From Myxococcales bacterium (GTDB lineage: Bacteria > Myxococcota_A > Bradymonadia > UBA7976 > UBA1532), in the NCBI GenBank assembly GCA_020633435.1, contig JACKDP010000010.1, positions 1 to 64,000 on the forward strand: a stretch of DNA of 64,000 nucleotides, read 5' to 3'. Shown one piece after another: positions 52,333 to 60,783 of the stretch. Each line of letters begins with the position of its first letter. The stretch's first letter is position 1. A model generated the notes under the pieces. It was not told the DNA's origin. It saw only the letters and a list, made by a program, of their open reading frames with translations, and did not search any database. The translations under genes were made by a program, and so were the position numbers.

Positions 52333-53157
52333 TCAAATTCGGGAGGCGCGCACCAGGAGCATGCCAGGGTGGCCAAAACCCAGCCCCGCGCCGCGGGCGA
52401 CGGCGGCGGTGTTGCTGAGCGTGTCGAGGGCGAGGCCGGCGTCGGCGAGGAGGGGCGCCACGTCGTCGGCGTCGCACCAGAAGCGCAGCGGCTCGCCCAG
52501 CACGTCGAGGCCGAGGCCGCCGAGGACGTGGCTCAGGCGGGAGATCAGGCCCGCGTCGCTCCACAGGTCGAAGGCCAGCAGGCTGCCGGGGCCGGCGAGG
52601 GCCGCGATGTCGGCGAGCGTCTGCCGGACGGCGGCCTCCGTCAGGTACATGGACACGCCCTCCCAGACGAAGACCGACGGGGAGCCCGGGGTCAGGCCGG
52701 CGGTGCGCAGGCGGGCGCGCAGGTCGTCCCGGGCGAAGTCGACGTCGATGCGCAGGTCCTGGGGGCGGGTCGGCAGGGTGCGGGAGCGGCGGGCGCGGTT
52801 CTCGGCCGAGGCCGGGTGATCGACGAGGTAGACGGGGCGCTGGCCGAGGCGGGCCGCGAAGCGCCAGGGCCGGGCGTCGAGCCCGGCGCCGAGGAGCACC
52901 AGGCGCACGGCGCCCGCGTCGAGGCCGGCCGTCACCACGTCGTCGATGAAGCGCGTGCGGGCGGCGATGGACGCCAGCAGGGCGCCCGACGCCAGGTTGA
53001 GGAGGGGGAGCGCGCGAGGCCGCGCGAGGGCCAGCCGGGCGACGGGGCCGAGCAGCTCACCGGCGAAGGGATCGACCCCGGCCAGCCCGCGCAGGAAGCA
53101 GACGACCTCCGCCGTGCGGCTGCCGCGGCTGGAGCGACCCAGGAGCCCAGGCTTCAT
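52333..53157 (-). CDS. LCM-type SAM-dependent methyltransferase
   Basis: This 274-aa protein belongs to the leucine carboxyl methyltransferase-like family (PF04072). The SAM site RLVLLGAGLDARPWRF and 'FVWEGVSMYLTEAAVRQTLA' are clear. Bacterial members often methylate carboxylates in secondary metabolites or unknown substrates. Its ATG overlaps the stop of the MscS-like gene (ATGA). It is the last gene of the ECF-sigma operon; about 105 bases separate it from the Cys-repeat lipoprotein. Confidence 0.9.
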   Translation of the reverse strand: MKPGLLGRSSRGSRTAEVVCFLRGLAGVDPFAGELLGPVARLALARPRALPLLNLASGALLASIAARTRFIDDVVTAGLDAGAVRLVLLGAGLDARPWRFAARLGQRPVYLVDHPASAENRARRSRTLPTRPQDLRIDVDFARDDLRARLRTAGLTPGSPSVFVWEGVSMYLTEAAVRQTLADIAALAGPGSLLAFDLWSDAGLISRLSHVLGGLGLDVLGEPLRFWCDADDVAPLLADAGLALDTLSNTAAVARGAGLGFGHPGMLLVRASRI

Positions 53158-53963
53158 GACCGCGGCGCCTCCACGATCTGCTCGACGAGGGTGGCGTTGG
53201 GCACCACCGCCACGCCCTTCTCCGTCTCGATGAGCGTCTGCACGGCGGTCACGCCCTTCAGCACCCCCTCCACCTCGCCGAAGCGCAGCCGGTCGCCCGC
53301 CTGGAAGAGCTTGCGCAGGTAGAAGCCCGCCAGGATGTTGCGGACCATGTCCCGCGATCCCAGGCCGGTGGACAGGCCGAAGGCGAGGGCGAACCCGGCC
53401 AGGCCGCAGGTCGTCACGATGCGGACGACGTCGGTGTCGATCTTGAGCTGGCTGACGGCGGTGAGGCCGAAGACGAAGAGCACCGCGGTGGAGGCGAACT
53501 TGCCGACGGCGTTGCCGAAGTCCATGCCCGACTCGGCGGCGGCGCGGCTGATGGTGTTGCCGACGCCCTGGGCGGCCCAGGAGCCGAAGAAGAGCAGCAG
53601 CACCGCGGCGGCGACGTTGGGCAGGTACTCCACCACCGTGGCCACGGCGCCCACGACGGCGGTCAGGCCCACCACGTCGGCGGCCGCCCCGGCGAAGAGC
53701 ACGAGCAGCAAGACGTAGACGACCCGCGGCAGGAGCTCGGCGAGGGAGTCGACCCCCAGCTTCTTCAGGGCCGCGTCGGCCCCGGCGCGGGCCATGAGGG
53801 CGTCCAGGTTGGCGCGGCGCAGGCCGGCGGCGAGCACCCGCCGGATGAACCGGGCCAGCATGATGGCGCCGATGAACAGGACGATGGAGAGCACCACCTT
53901 GGGGGCGGCGGCCACCACCACCTCGACCCAGTGCTGCAGGAGGTTGATCAGGCGGTCACCCAT
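53154..53963 (-). CDS. Small MscS-like mechanosensitive channel
   Basis: This 269-aa protein has an N-terminal conserved TM-helix segment ('VVLSIVLFIGAIMLARFIRR') and further hydrophobic helices about 75-195. An MscS-type beta domain lies at the end ('LAGFYLRKLFQAGDRLRFGE', 'VVPNATLVEQIVE'). This is the short CmpX/MscS type that may sense membrane tension or regulate signalling. Its ATG overlaps the upstream acidic protein by eight bases and its stop overlaps the methyltransferase start. Confidence 0.88.
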   Translation of the reverse strand: MGDRLINLLQHWVEVVVAAAPKVVLSIVLFIGAIMLARFIRRVLAAGLRRANLDALMARAGADAALKKLGVDSLAELLPRVVYVLLLVLFAGAAADVVGLTAVVGAVATVVEYLPNVAAAVLLLFFGSWAAQGVGNTISRAAAESGMDFGNAVGKFASTAVLFVFGLTAVSQLKIDTDVVRIVTTCGLAGFALAFGLSTGLGSRDMVRNILAGFYLRKLFQAGDRLRFGEVEGVLKGVTAVQTLIETEKGVAVVPNATLVEQIVEAPRS

Positions 53964-54264
53964 GCGGGGTCTCCTCGTCGGCCTTGTCCAGCGCGGCGCC
54001 CGGCAGCGGGCGGTGCAGCAGCTCGCGGCCCTCCTCGAGCACCCCGCGCAGGAGGGTACCCGGCAGGGACCAGAAGAGGGTGGCGAAGTCGGCGGTCACC
54101 TGCCGGCGCTCGATACGGCGGCGCAGCCGCTCGTAGAACGCCGTGCTGGCCACGGCCGCCGACGCCAGGACGGAGAAGTCGATGGGCGCCCCGAGGGCGT
54201 CGTCGTCGTCGTCGAGGTCCGTCAGCCCCGACAGGTCGTCGTGATCCTCGTCCTCGGTGCTCAC
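53956..54264 (-). CDS. Acidic 102-aa protein of the ECF-sigma operon
   Basis: The GTG at 54264 overlaps the sigma stop (GTGA). The first 25 residues are Asp-rich ('LTDLDDDDDALG'), followed by 'FSVLASAAVASTAFYERLRR' and 'FATLFWSLPGTLLRGVLEEG'. It has no clear membrane helix and no CxxC zinc motif of ZAS anti-sigma factors. Its place directly after an ECF sigma gene makes an anti-sigma or sigma-partner role possible, but no domain supports it. The end overlaps the MscS start by eight bases. Confidence 0.7.
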   Translation of the reverse strand: MSTEDEDHDDLSGLTDLDDDDDALGAPIDFSVLASAAVASTAFYERLRRRIERRQVTADFATLFWSLPGTLLRGVLEEGRELLHRPLPGAALDKADEETPHG

Positions 54265-54815
54265 CGGCCCGGCCCCTCGCCATAGAGCTCGCGGAAGCGC
54301 TCGCGCCCCCGCTTGATGCGCATCTTCACCGCCGACAGGCCGATGCCCAGGGCGTCGGCGATGTCCTGGTAGGGCAGGTTGTCCATGTCGCACATGATCA
54401 GGGGGATGCGCAGGGAGTCGGGCAGGGCGTCCAGCGTCTGCTCGATGTGGGTGCGCATCTGCTGCTGCTCCAGGGGGCGATCGGTGGCCTCGCGGCCGGC
54501 GATGGGGGTGTCGTCGATGTCCACGAACCGCTTGCCGCGCTGCTTCTGCAGGAAGTTGAGGCAGTGGTTGACCTTGATGCGGTTGACCCAGGTGCCGAAC
54601 TGGGCCCGGTGCTCGAAGCGGCCCAGCGCGAAGTACGCCTTCACGAAGACGTCCTGGGCCAGGTCCTCCACGTCCCCCGGGGCGCGGGTGATGGCGCGGC
54701 AGTTGGCCCGGACGCGGCCCAGGTGGCGGCGCATCAGCTCGGAGAAGGCGCGGGTGTCGCCGGGCAGCGCGCTCTGCGCCTGCTCGACCAGCTCGACATC
54801 CGTCAGCTCTTCCAC
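54261..54815 (-). CDS. ECF-type RNA polymerase sigma factor
   Basis: This 184-aa sigma factor has region 2 (DVEDLAQDVFVKAYFALGRF, then 'TWVNRIKVNHCLNFLQKQ') and region 4 ('PDSLRIPLIMCDMDNLPYQD', 'IGLSAVKMRIKRGRERFREL'). It would direct polymerase to a specific envelope- or stress-type regulon. I prefer the GTG at 54815 (GGGAG seven bases before). A GTG at 54875 would add 20 poorly conserved residues. It is coupled by GTGA to the acidic protein gene. Confidence 0.93.
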   Translation of the reverse strand: MEELTDVELVEQAQSALPGDTRAFSELMRRHLGRVRANCRAITRAPGDVEDLAQDVFVKAYFALGRFEHRAQFGTWVNRIKVNHCLNFLQKQRGKRFVDIDDTPIAGREATDRPLEQQQMRTHIEQTLDALPDSLRIPLIMCDMDNLPYQDIADALGIGLSAVKMRIKRGRERFRELYGEGPGR

Positions 54816-54884
54816 GCGCTGGCTCCCCGGGCAGTGGGCCCGGCCGATTGGACCGAAAAACACCGGCGAAGTCACGCCCGAGCG

Positions 54885-55307
54885 TCACTCCGTCGCGCGA
54901 CGCACCGGCAGCTCGCGGCCCGCGTCCACGAGGGTCGGCCCGCCGGGTCCGCGGCGCAAGCGCAGGCGCAGCTCGCCAGCGTCCACCTCGATGGCGTCGG
55001 GGCCCACCGCGCGGATGCGCGCGGGCAGGATGCGCTCGCCGGCCCGCGTCTGGCGGCGCAGGGCGTCGGGGCCGATCTCGTAGGCGTAGCTCGGGGACAG
55101 CTCCTGGACGAGGGCCGAGGTGACCTGGAGGGCGTCCGGGGACAGGCCATCGGCCCGGGCCTGCTCGAGCAGGCGGGCCTGGTCCACCACCCAGGTGCCG
55201 CGCCACCAGCCCGGATCCTGCGCGGGATTGCTTTTGGAATCAGGGGGTTGCCCAGGCGGGCAGCCGGCGAGGAGGGCGAGCAGGGCGGTGAGGGCGAGGC
55301 GGCGCAT
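54885..55307 (-). CDS. Small lipoprotein, 140 aa
   Basis: The signal peptide (LTALLALLAGC) is clear. The mature part is 'GWWRGTWVVDQARLLEQARA' then a beta-rich 'AIEVDAGELRLRLRRGPG'. No family is recognised. It might be a stand-alone envelope protein of the sigma operon, as it lies about 70 bases upstream of the sigma GTG in the same direction. Confidence 0.75.
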   Translation of the reverse strand: MRRLALTALLALLAGCPPGQPPDSKSNPAQDPGWWRGTWVVDQARLLEQARADGLSPDALQVTSALVQELSPSYAYEIGPDALRRQTRAGERILPARIRAVGPDAIEVDAGELRLRLRRGPGGPTLVDAGRELPVRRATE

Positions 55308-55350
55308 CGGCAGAGGATGCCGAGCGCCGCCCCTCAGGTCAAAGGGCCGG

Positions 55351-58300
55351 TCAGGGCTGGGGGAGGGGGGTCAGCGTGATGGTCAGGGTGCCGGGACCCT
55401 GGCGGTTGGAGAAGCCGTCCACGATGACGAAGTAGATGCCCGGATCGATCGGCGACACGTTGACGAGGGACAGCAGGCCCTCGCCGCCGTCGTCGTCGCA
55501 GGCGAGCTGGCTCATGGCGTCGTCGCAGACCGTGCGGACGTGCAGCACCGTGTCGTGGTTCGCCTCGGTGATCTCGGCCCGGAGGGACGAGGGGGCGTCC
55601 ACGACGACGGCCACCACCTGGTCGGGGGCCTGACCGCCGCCGCAGCTCCCGGTGAACAGCGGCTCGTGGCCGGTGGTGTCGAAGGGCACGGCGATCGGAT
55701 CCGGGCCGTCGGGGTGCACCACGATGACGTCCGGGGTGGCCATGCACAGGAACAGCTCGCTCGGCCCGCCCGCGCCGGGGCAGTCCTGGTCGTCGGGCCA
55801 GTCGATGAAGCCGTCCTCGTCGTTGTCGATGCCGTCCGCGCAGGCCGGCACCTCGGCCGGATCGGCCTCATCGTCGTCGTTGAGGCCGGCGCAGCCCGGA
55901 TCCGCCAGATCGACGAGCCCGTCGTCGTCGTTGTCCACCTCGTCGTTGCAGAGCGGCGGGTTGACCTCATCCCCGTCGTCGGGGCCGTCGCAGCCCGGGT
56001 CGGCGGGGAAGTCGATGCGCCCGTCGCCGTCGTCGTCGAGGCGGTTCGAGCAGGCGGGCAGCGGCGCGTTGAACTCGTCATCGTCGTCGGGGCCGTCGCA
56101 GCCCGGGTCGTCGAGGTCGGTCAGCATGTCCTGATCGTCGTCGAGGCGGTTGGAGCAGGCCGGCAGCGGCGGGTTGTCCTCGCTGTCATCCGCCTCGTCG
56201 TCGCAGCCCGGATCGTCCAGATCCACGAGGCCATCCGCGTCGTTGTCGCGCCCGTCGGCGCAGGCCGCCGGGGCGGCGGCGAGGTCGAAGACCAGCTCGC
56301 CGGGGCCGCTGTTCGCCGCGCTGTAGCCATCGGCGATCACGTAGTAGATGCCCGCCTCGAGGCGCTGGAAGGACAGCCGCGAGAGCAGGCCCACCGCGTC
56401 ATCGTTGCAGGCGATCTGGGTGGCGGCGTCGTCGCAGACGCGGCGGATGTGCAGCACCGAGTCACGCGCGAAGTTCTCGACGGTGATGGTGCCGGTCACG
56501 GCCACGGGCACGACGAGGGCGAAGGGCTGGTCGGCGCTGCGGGCGTTGGAGCCGCAGGTGGCCTCGAACAGGTTCTCCCGGTCGGTGGTGTCGTAGGCGA
56601 TGCGCTGGGCCACGCCCGGATCGATGAGGACCTCGATGACGTCCGGGGTCGACTCGCACGCCAGGCTCTCGCCGTCGTCGCCCGCCGCCACGCAGCCGAA
56701 GTCGGCGGGGAAGTCGATGAGGCCGTCCTCGTCGTCGTCAGCGCCGTTGGCGCAGGCGGGCACCTCGTCCGGATCGGTCTCGTCGCCGTCGTTGCCGCTG
56801 GTGCAGCCGGGATCGGCCAGGTCGATGACGCCGTCGTCGTCGTTGTCCACGCCGTCGTTGCACTGGGTCACCGTGCTCTGGACCGCCACGGTGGCGGTCA
56901 GGGGCTCGATGGCCGTGAACTGGCCGCGCTCCACGAAGATGTACCAGGTGCCCGGGGGCACGTCCTCCAGGCGGATGAGGCCGCCCGTCGTGTTGCAGCT
57001 CGTCTCCGACGCGGGGTTGAGGCAGTCGCGCCGCCCGTACAGGTACACCGCGGCGGGCCCGTCGCCGTCGCGCACCGTCACGGTGATGGTGGAGCGCTCC
57101 TCGATGGTCACGGCGAGCACCTGCTCGCGGGCGCCGCCCGCGTTGCAGGAGCCGGCCGCCGCGCCCGCCCCGTCGCGGAGCTGGAACACGAGCTGGCCGC
57201 CCTCGGCGTCGAACTCGGCGATGTCGACGTCGAGGCCCGGGCAGCGGCGGCCCTCGAACCGCGCGCCGGCGTAGCGGCACTCGGGATCGTCGGGGTAGTC
57301 GCTCAGGCCGTCCTCGTCGTCGTCGAGGCCGTTGGCGCAGGCCGGGGGCTCGGCCAGGTCCGCCTCGTCGCCGTCGAAGGCGTCGCGGCAGCCGGGGTCG
57401 AAGGCGTCGATGAGGCCGTCGCCGTCGTCATCCTCGCCGTTGTTGCAGGCCGCGTTGGCCGGCGTGATGCGGACGTGGGCCACCACGGGGATGGCCTGGT
57501 CGTTCTCGGGCTCGACGAACAGGTAGTAGGTGCCGGCCGGGGCGGCGAAGCGGCTGATGGCCAGGGAGCTCGCCGGGGAGAGGCACTGGACCTCGCTGGC
57601 CGCGTCGTCGCAGACGGTGCGCAGGTAGCGGCGCACGCGCCCGTCGAAGGTGACCTGCAGGTGCGAGGGCTCGTCGAGGGTGATCACCAGCAGCGTCTCG
57701 CTGCCGAACTCCTGGTTGAACCCGCAGCTCCCGAGCACCTGGCCGGGGGCGATGACCGGCTGGAAGGCGAAGTCGCCGCCCGCCTGGCCCACGAAGATGG
57801 TGGGCACCTCGACGTCGCCGCAGGACAGCGACTCGCTCGGCGAGCCGGCGGCCGCGCACTCGGGGTCGTCGGGGTAGTCCACCAGGCCGTCGTCGTCGTC
57901 GTCCACGCCGTTGGCGCAGACGGGCGGCTCGGCCGGGTCGGTCTCGTCGGTGTCGAGGCGGTTCTGGCAGCCCGGATCCTCCGCGTCCACCGCGCCGTCG
58001 TCGTCGTCGTCGAGGCCGTTGTCGCAGGCGGGCGGGTTGAGCTCGCTCCGATCGCCGGCCGCCGCGCAGCCCGGATCCGCCGGGTAGTCCACCAGGCCGT
58101 CGCCGTCGTCATCGAGGCCGTTGCCACAGGCGGGCGCCGGCACGGGATCCGTCTCGTCCTCGTCGGCCGCGGCCACGCAGCCGGGCTCGTTCGGGAAGTC
58201 GATCACGCCATCGCCGTCGTCGTCGGCGCCGTTCGCGCAGGCGGGCGCCTCGGCCGGATCGTCCTCGTCCAGATCGCCCACGAAGGCGCAGCCCGGGTCG

Positions 58301-60621
58301 ACCGGGTAGTCCACGCGGCCGTCGTCGTCGTCATCGACGCCGTTGCGGCAGGCGCCGGGGATCTCGGCGTCCACCTCGCTGCCGTCGCCGGGGCCGTAGC
58401 AGCCCGGATCGGCCAGATCGATGGCGCCGTCGCGGTCGTCATCGAGGCCGTTGTCGCAGGCGGGGCGGTTGAAGGGGTCGGCCTCGCGGTTGTCGGCCGT
58501 CGACGCGCAGCCCGGATCGGCCGGGAAGTCGATGGCGCCGTCATCGTCGTTGTCGACGCCGTCGTGGCACTGGGGCGCCTGGGCCGGATCGGCCTCGTCG
58601 TCGTCGCCGCGGCCCCCGCAGCCGGGATCGAGCGGGAAGTCGGCCACGCCATCGCCGTCGTCGTCGACGCCGTTGTCGCAGGCGGCCGGCTCCTCGGGAT
58701 CGCCCTCCTCGTCGTCGTCGTCAGCGCCGGTGCAGCCCGGGTCGTCGCCGTCCACGCGGCCATCGGCGTCGTTGTCGAGCCCGTCCGCGCAGGCCGCGCC
58801 CAGGGGATCGATGACCACGTCGAGGCCGATGGCCCCCGAGCCATTCCCGAAGGCGTCGGCGAAGGCGTAGTAGTCGCCGGGCTGCGCGATGGCGAGGCTC
58901 ACCAGCGACAGCGTCCCATCGCCGCCGTCGTCGTTGCAGCCGACCTCCTGGCCCATGTCGCAGGCGCCGGAGCGCACGTAGAGCAGCGTGTCGAAGCGGT
59001 TGCCCGCCGCCGACGGCACCGTCTCCACCCGCAGGCGCGAGGGCTGGCGGACGCGGATGAGGACCACCGCCTCGGGCCCGCCCCCACCACCACAGGTGCC
59101 GGCGTAGGCGCTCGCGCCGGCCGTCACCAGCTCCAGGCGGCTGCTCTGGTTGTCGACCACCTGGAAGTCGGGGGCGTTGATGCAGCCCACCATCGCCTCC
59201 GAGTCATCGGCCGCGAACTCGCAGTCGGGATCGTCGGGGAAGTCGATGGCCTCGTCGGCGTCGTTGTCGATGCCGTCGGCGCAGGCGGGCAGCGGATCGG
59301 GGCTGGTCTCGTCGGCGTCATCCAGGTTCTCGCAGCCGGGATCCGCCGGGAAGTCGATGAGCCCATCGCCGTCGTTGTCGAGGCCGTCGTCGCAGAGGGC
59401 CAGGGGCTCCTCGACGGCGGTGAGGCGGAAGGCGCCGGGGCCGATCATCCGGTTGGAGACGTCGACGACCACGGTGTAGGTGCCGGGGGCCGGCCGCTCG
59501 AGCACCGCGATGGTGCCGGGCGCGTCGGCCGTGCCGCGGTTGCAGGCGAAGTCCTCCGCCGCGCCGCAGGTGGCCCGCACGTACAGCACGGTGGGCGCGA
59601 TGGTCTCGGCGTGCTGGGTGCTGAACGTGACGCGCGCCACCGGCTCGGCCACGCGGTACTGGAACATCACCTCGCCGCCGGCGTCGCCGCCGCAGCTCCC
59701 GCGCTGGGTGGCCGGGGCCCCCTCGGTGGTGCCCTCGGCGTAGCCCGCCGCCGCCATCGCGGCGTTCAGGTCACCGATCTCGTGGCCCGTCGCGCAGAGC
59801 AGGCGCTCGTCATAGTCGCCGGCCGCGTCGCAGCCGAGGTCGTCGGGGAAGTCGGTGGTGCCGTCGTCGTCGTCGTCGGCGCCGTTGCCGCAGGCCGGCA
59901 GCACCCCGGGATCACGCTCGTCGTTGTCGCCCGGCCCGCCGCAGCCCGGGTCGTTCGGGTAGTCGGTCAGGCCGTCGCCGTCGTCGTCGTCGCCGTTGCT
60001 GCAGGCGGGATCCTGGGCGGGATCCGTCTCGTCGTCGTCGCCGGCCGCCTGGCAGCCGGGATCGGCCAGGTCGATGAGCGCGTCCTCGTCGTCGTCGCGG
60101 CCGTTGGCGCACGCCGGCCGGCGCGCCGGGTCCTCCTCGGTGAAGTCCGCGTCGGAGGTGCAGCCCGGATCGAGGATGTCGATGAAGCCATCGCCATCGT
60201 TGTCGATGCCATCGCCGCAGAGGCGCGGCGGATCCGTCTCGTCGTCATCCTCGGGGCCATCGCACCCGGGATCCTCGCCGTCGATGACGCCGTCACCGTC
60301 GTTGTCGGCCCCGTCGCTGCACGCCGGGAGCGCCGGGCCCTGGTCGGGCGCCGCCATGTCGACCACGGCCATGTCCCCCATGCCGCGGTCCTGGCGCACC
60401 TGCGCGTCCATCGCCGCGTCGGCCGGCGGCGCCATGTCGACTGCGGCGTCGGTGGCGCCGTCCACCCGCGGGACGGCGTCCATGGGCGTCCCGGACTCGC
60501 CGCCGCCCTCGTCGTCACAGCCGACGGCCCCCAGCGCCAGCAGCGCCGCGAGCCACCACGTAAGCCGCCCGCGTCCAAGGCCGCGCGCGCCACCCCTCAA
60601 GGCATCACTCATGCGTTCCAT
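55351..60621 (-). CDS. Giant Asp-rich repeat lipoprotein, 1756 aa
   Basis: The start at 60621 (AGGAGTGG before it) gives a signal peptide ending LLALGAVGC, then an Asp/Ala/Met linker. The rest is built from about 25 units of the type ACANGxDDDGDGxxDFPxDPGC, each roughly 36 residues with two Cys and a calcium-type D-x-D-x-D-G core. They come in blocks of five, two, nine, two, two and five. Six beta-sandwich modules of about 120 residues, of the pre-peptidase C-terminal (PPC) type, separate the blocks and end the protein ('GTYYLFVEPENDQAIP', 'GIYFVIVDGFSNRQGPG'). It is probably a calcium-stabilised surface fibre. No sortase or anchor motif is visible at the C-terminus. The reading frame is intact over 5.2 kb. 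Confidence 0.9.
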   Translation of the reverse strand: MERMSDALRGGARGLGRGRLTWWLAALLALGAVGCDDEGGGESGTPMDAVPRVDGATDAAVDMAPPADAAMDAQVRQDRGMGDMAVVDMAAPDQGPALPACSDGADNDGDGVIDGEDPGCDGPEDDDETDPPRLCGDGIDNDGDGFIDILDPGCTSDADFTEEDPARRPACANGRDDDEDALIDLADPGCQAAGDDDETDPAQDPACSNGDDDDGDGLTDYPNDPGCGGPGDNDERDPGVLPACGNGADDDDDGTTDFPDDLGCDAAGDYDERLLCATGHEIGDLNAAMAAAGYAEGTTEGAPATQRGSCGGDAGGEVMFQYRVAEPVARVTFSTQHAETIAPTVLYVRATCGAAEDFACNRGTADAPGTIAVLERPAPGTYTVVVDVSNRMIGPGAFRLTAVEEPLALCDDGLDNDGDGLIDFPADPGCENLDDADETSPDPLPACADGIDNDADEAIDFPDDPDCEFAADDSEAMVGCINAPDFQVVDNQSSRLELVTAGASAYAGTCGGGGGPEAVVLIRVRQPSRLRVETVPSAAGNRFDTLLYVRSGACDMGQEVGCNDDGGDGTLSLVSLAIAQPGDYYAFADAFGNGSGAIGLDVVIDPLGAACADGLDNDADGRVDGDDPGCTGADDDDEEGDPEEPAACDNGVDDDGDGVADFPLDPGCGGRGDDDEADPAQAPQCHDGVDNDDDGAIDFPADPGCASTADNREADPFNRPACDNGLDDDRDGAIDLADPGCYGPGDGSEVDAEIPGACRNGVDDDDDGRVDYPVDPGCAFVGDLDEDDPAEAPACANGADDDGDGVIDFPNEPGCVAAADEDETDPVPAPACGNGLDDDGDGLVDYPADPGCAAAGDRSELNPPACDNGLDDDDDGAVDAEDPGCQNRLDTDETDPAEPPVCANGVDDDDDGLVDYPDDPECAAAGSPSESLSCGDVEVPTIFVGQAGGDFAFQPVIAPGQVLGSCGFNQEFGSETLLVITLDEPSHLQVTFDGRVRRYLRTVCDDAASEVQCLSPASSLAISRFAAPAGTYYLFVEPENDQAIPVVAHVRITPANAACNNGEDDDGDGLIDAFDPGCRDAFDGDEADLAEPPACANGLDDDEDGLSDYPDDPECRYAGARFEGRRCPGLDVDIAEFDAEGGQLVFQLRDGAGAAAGSCNAGGAREQVLAVTIEERSTITVTVRDGDGPAAVYLYGRRDCLNPASETSCNTTGGLIRLEDVPPGTWYIFVERGQFTAIEPLTATVAVQSTVTQCNDGVDNDDDGVIDLADPGCTSGNDGDETDPDEVPACANGADDDEDGLIDFPADFGCVAAGDDGESLACESTPDVIEVLIDPGVAQRIAYDTTDRENLFEATCGSNARSADQPFALVVPVAVTGTITVENFARDSVLHIRRVCDDAATQIACNDDAVGLLSRLSFQRLEAGIYYVIADGYSAANSGPGELVFDLAAAPAACADGRDNDADGLVDLDDPGCDDEADDSEDNPPLPACSNRLDDDQDMLTDLDDPGCDGPDDDDEFNAPLPACSNRLDDDGDGRIDFPADPGCDGPDDGDEVNPPLCNDEVDNDDDGLVDLADPGCAGLNDDDEADPAEVPACADGIDNDEDGFIDWPDDQDCPGAGGPSELFLCMATPDVIVVHPDGPDPIAVPFDTTGHEPLFTGSCGGGQAPDQVVAVVVDAPSSLRAEITEANHDTVLHVRTVCDDAMSQLACDDDGGEGLLSLVNVSPIDPGIYFVIVDGFSNRQGPGTLTITLTPLPQP

Positions 60622-60783
60622 CCACTCCTGGAGTCCCCCAGATGCGCCGGCCCCCTGCCGGCAACTCTCGCGCAAGGATACACGCAGGCCGCCCATCGTC
60701 GCCCCCCTCCCGGGGCGTCGGCCTTCTCCACCCGTCACACGGCTGGTATCGTCCGGCCACATCTGCCCCCTGAGGAGGTCGGA

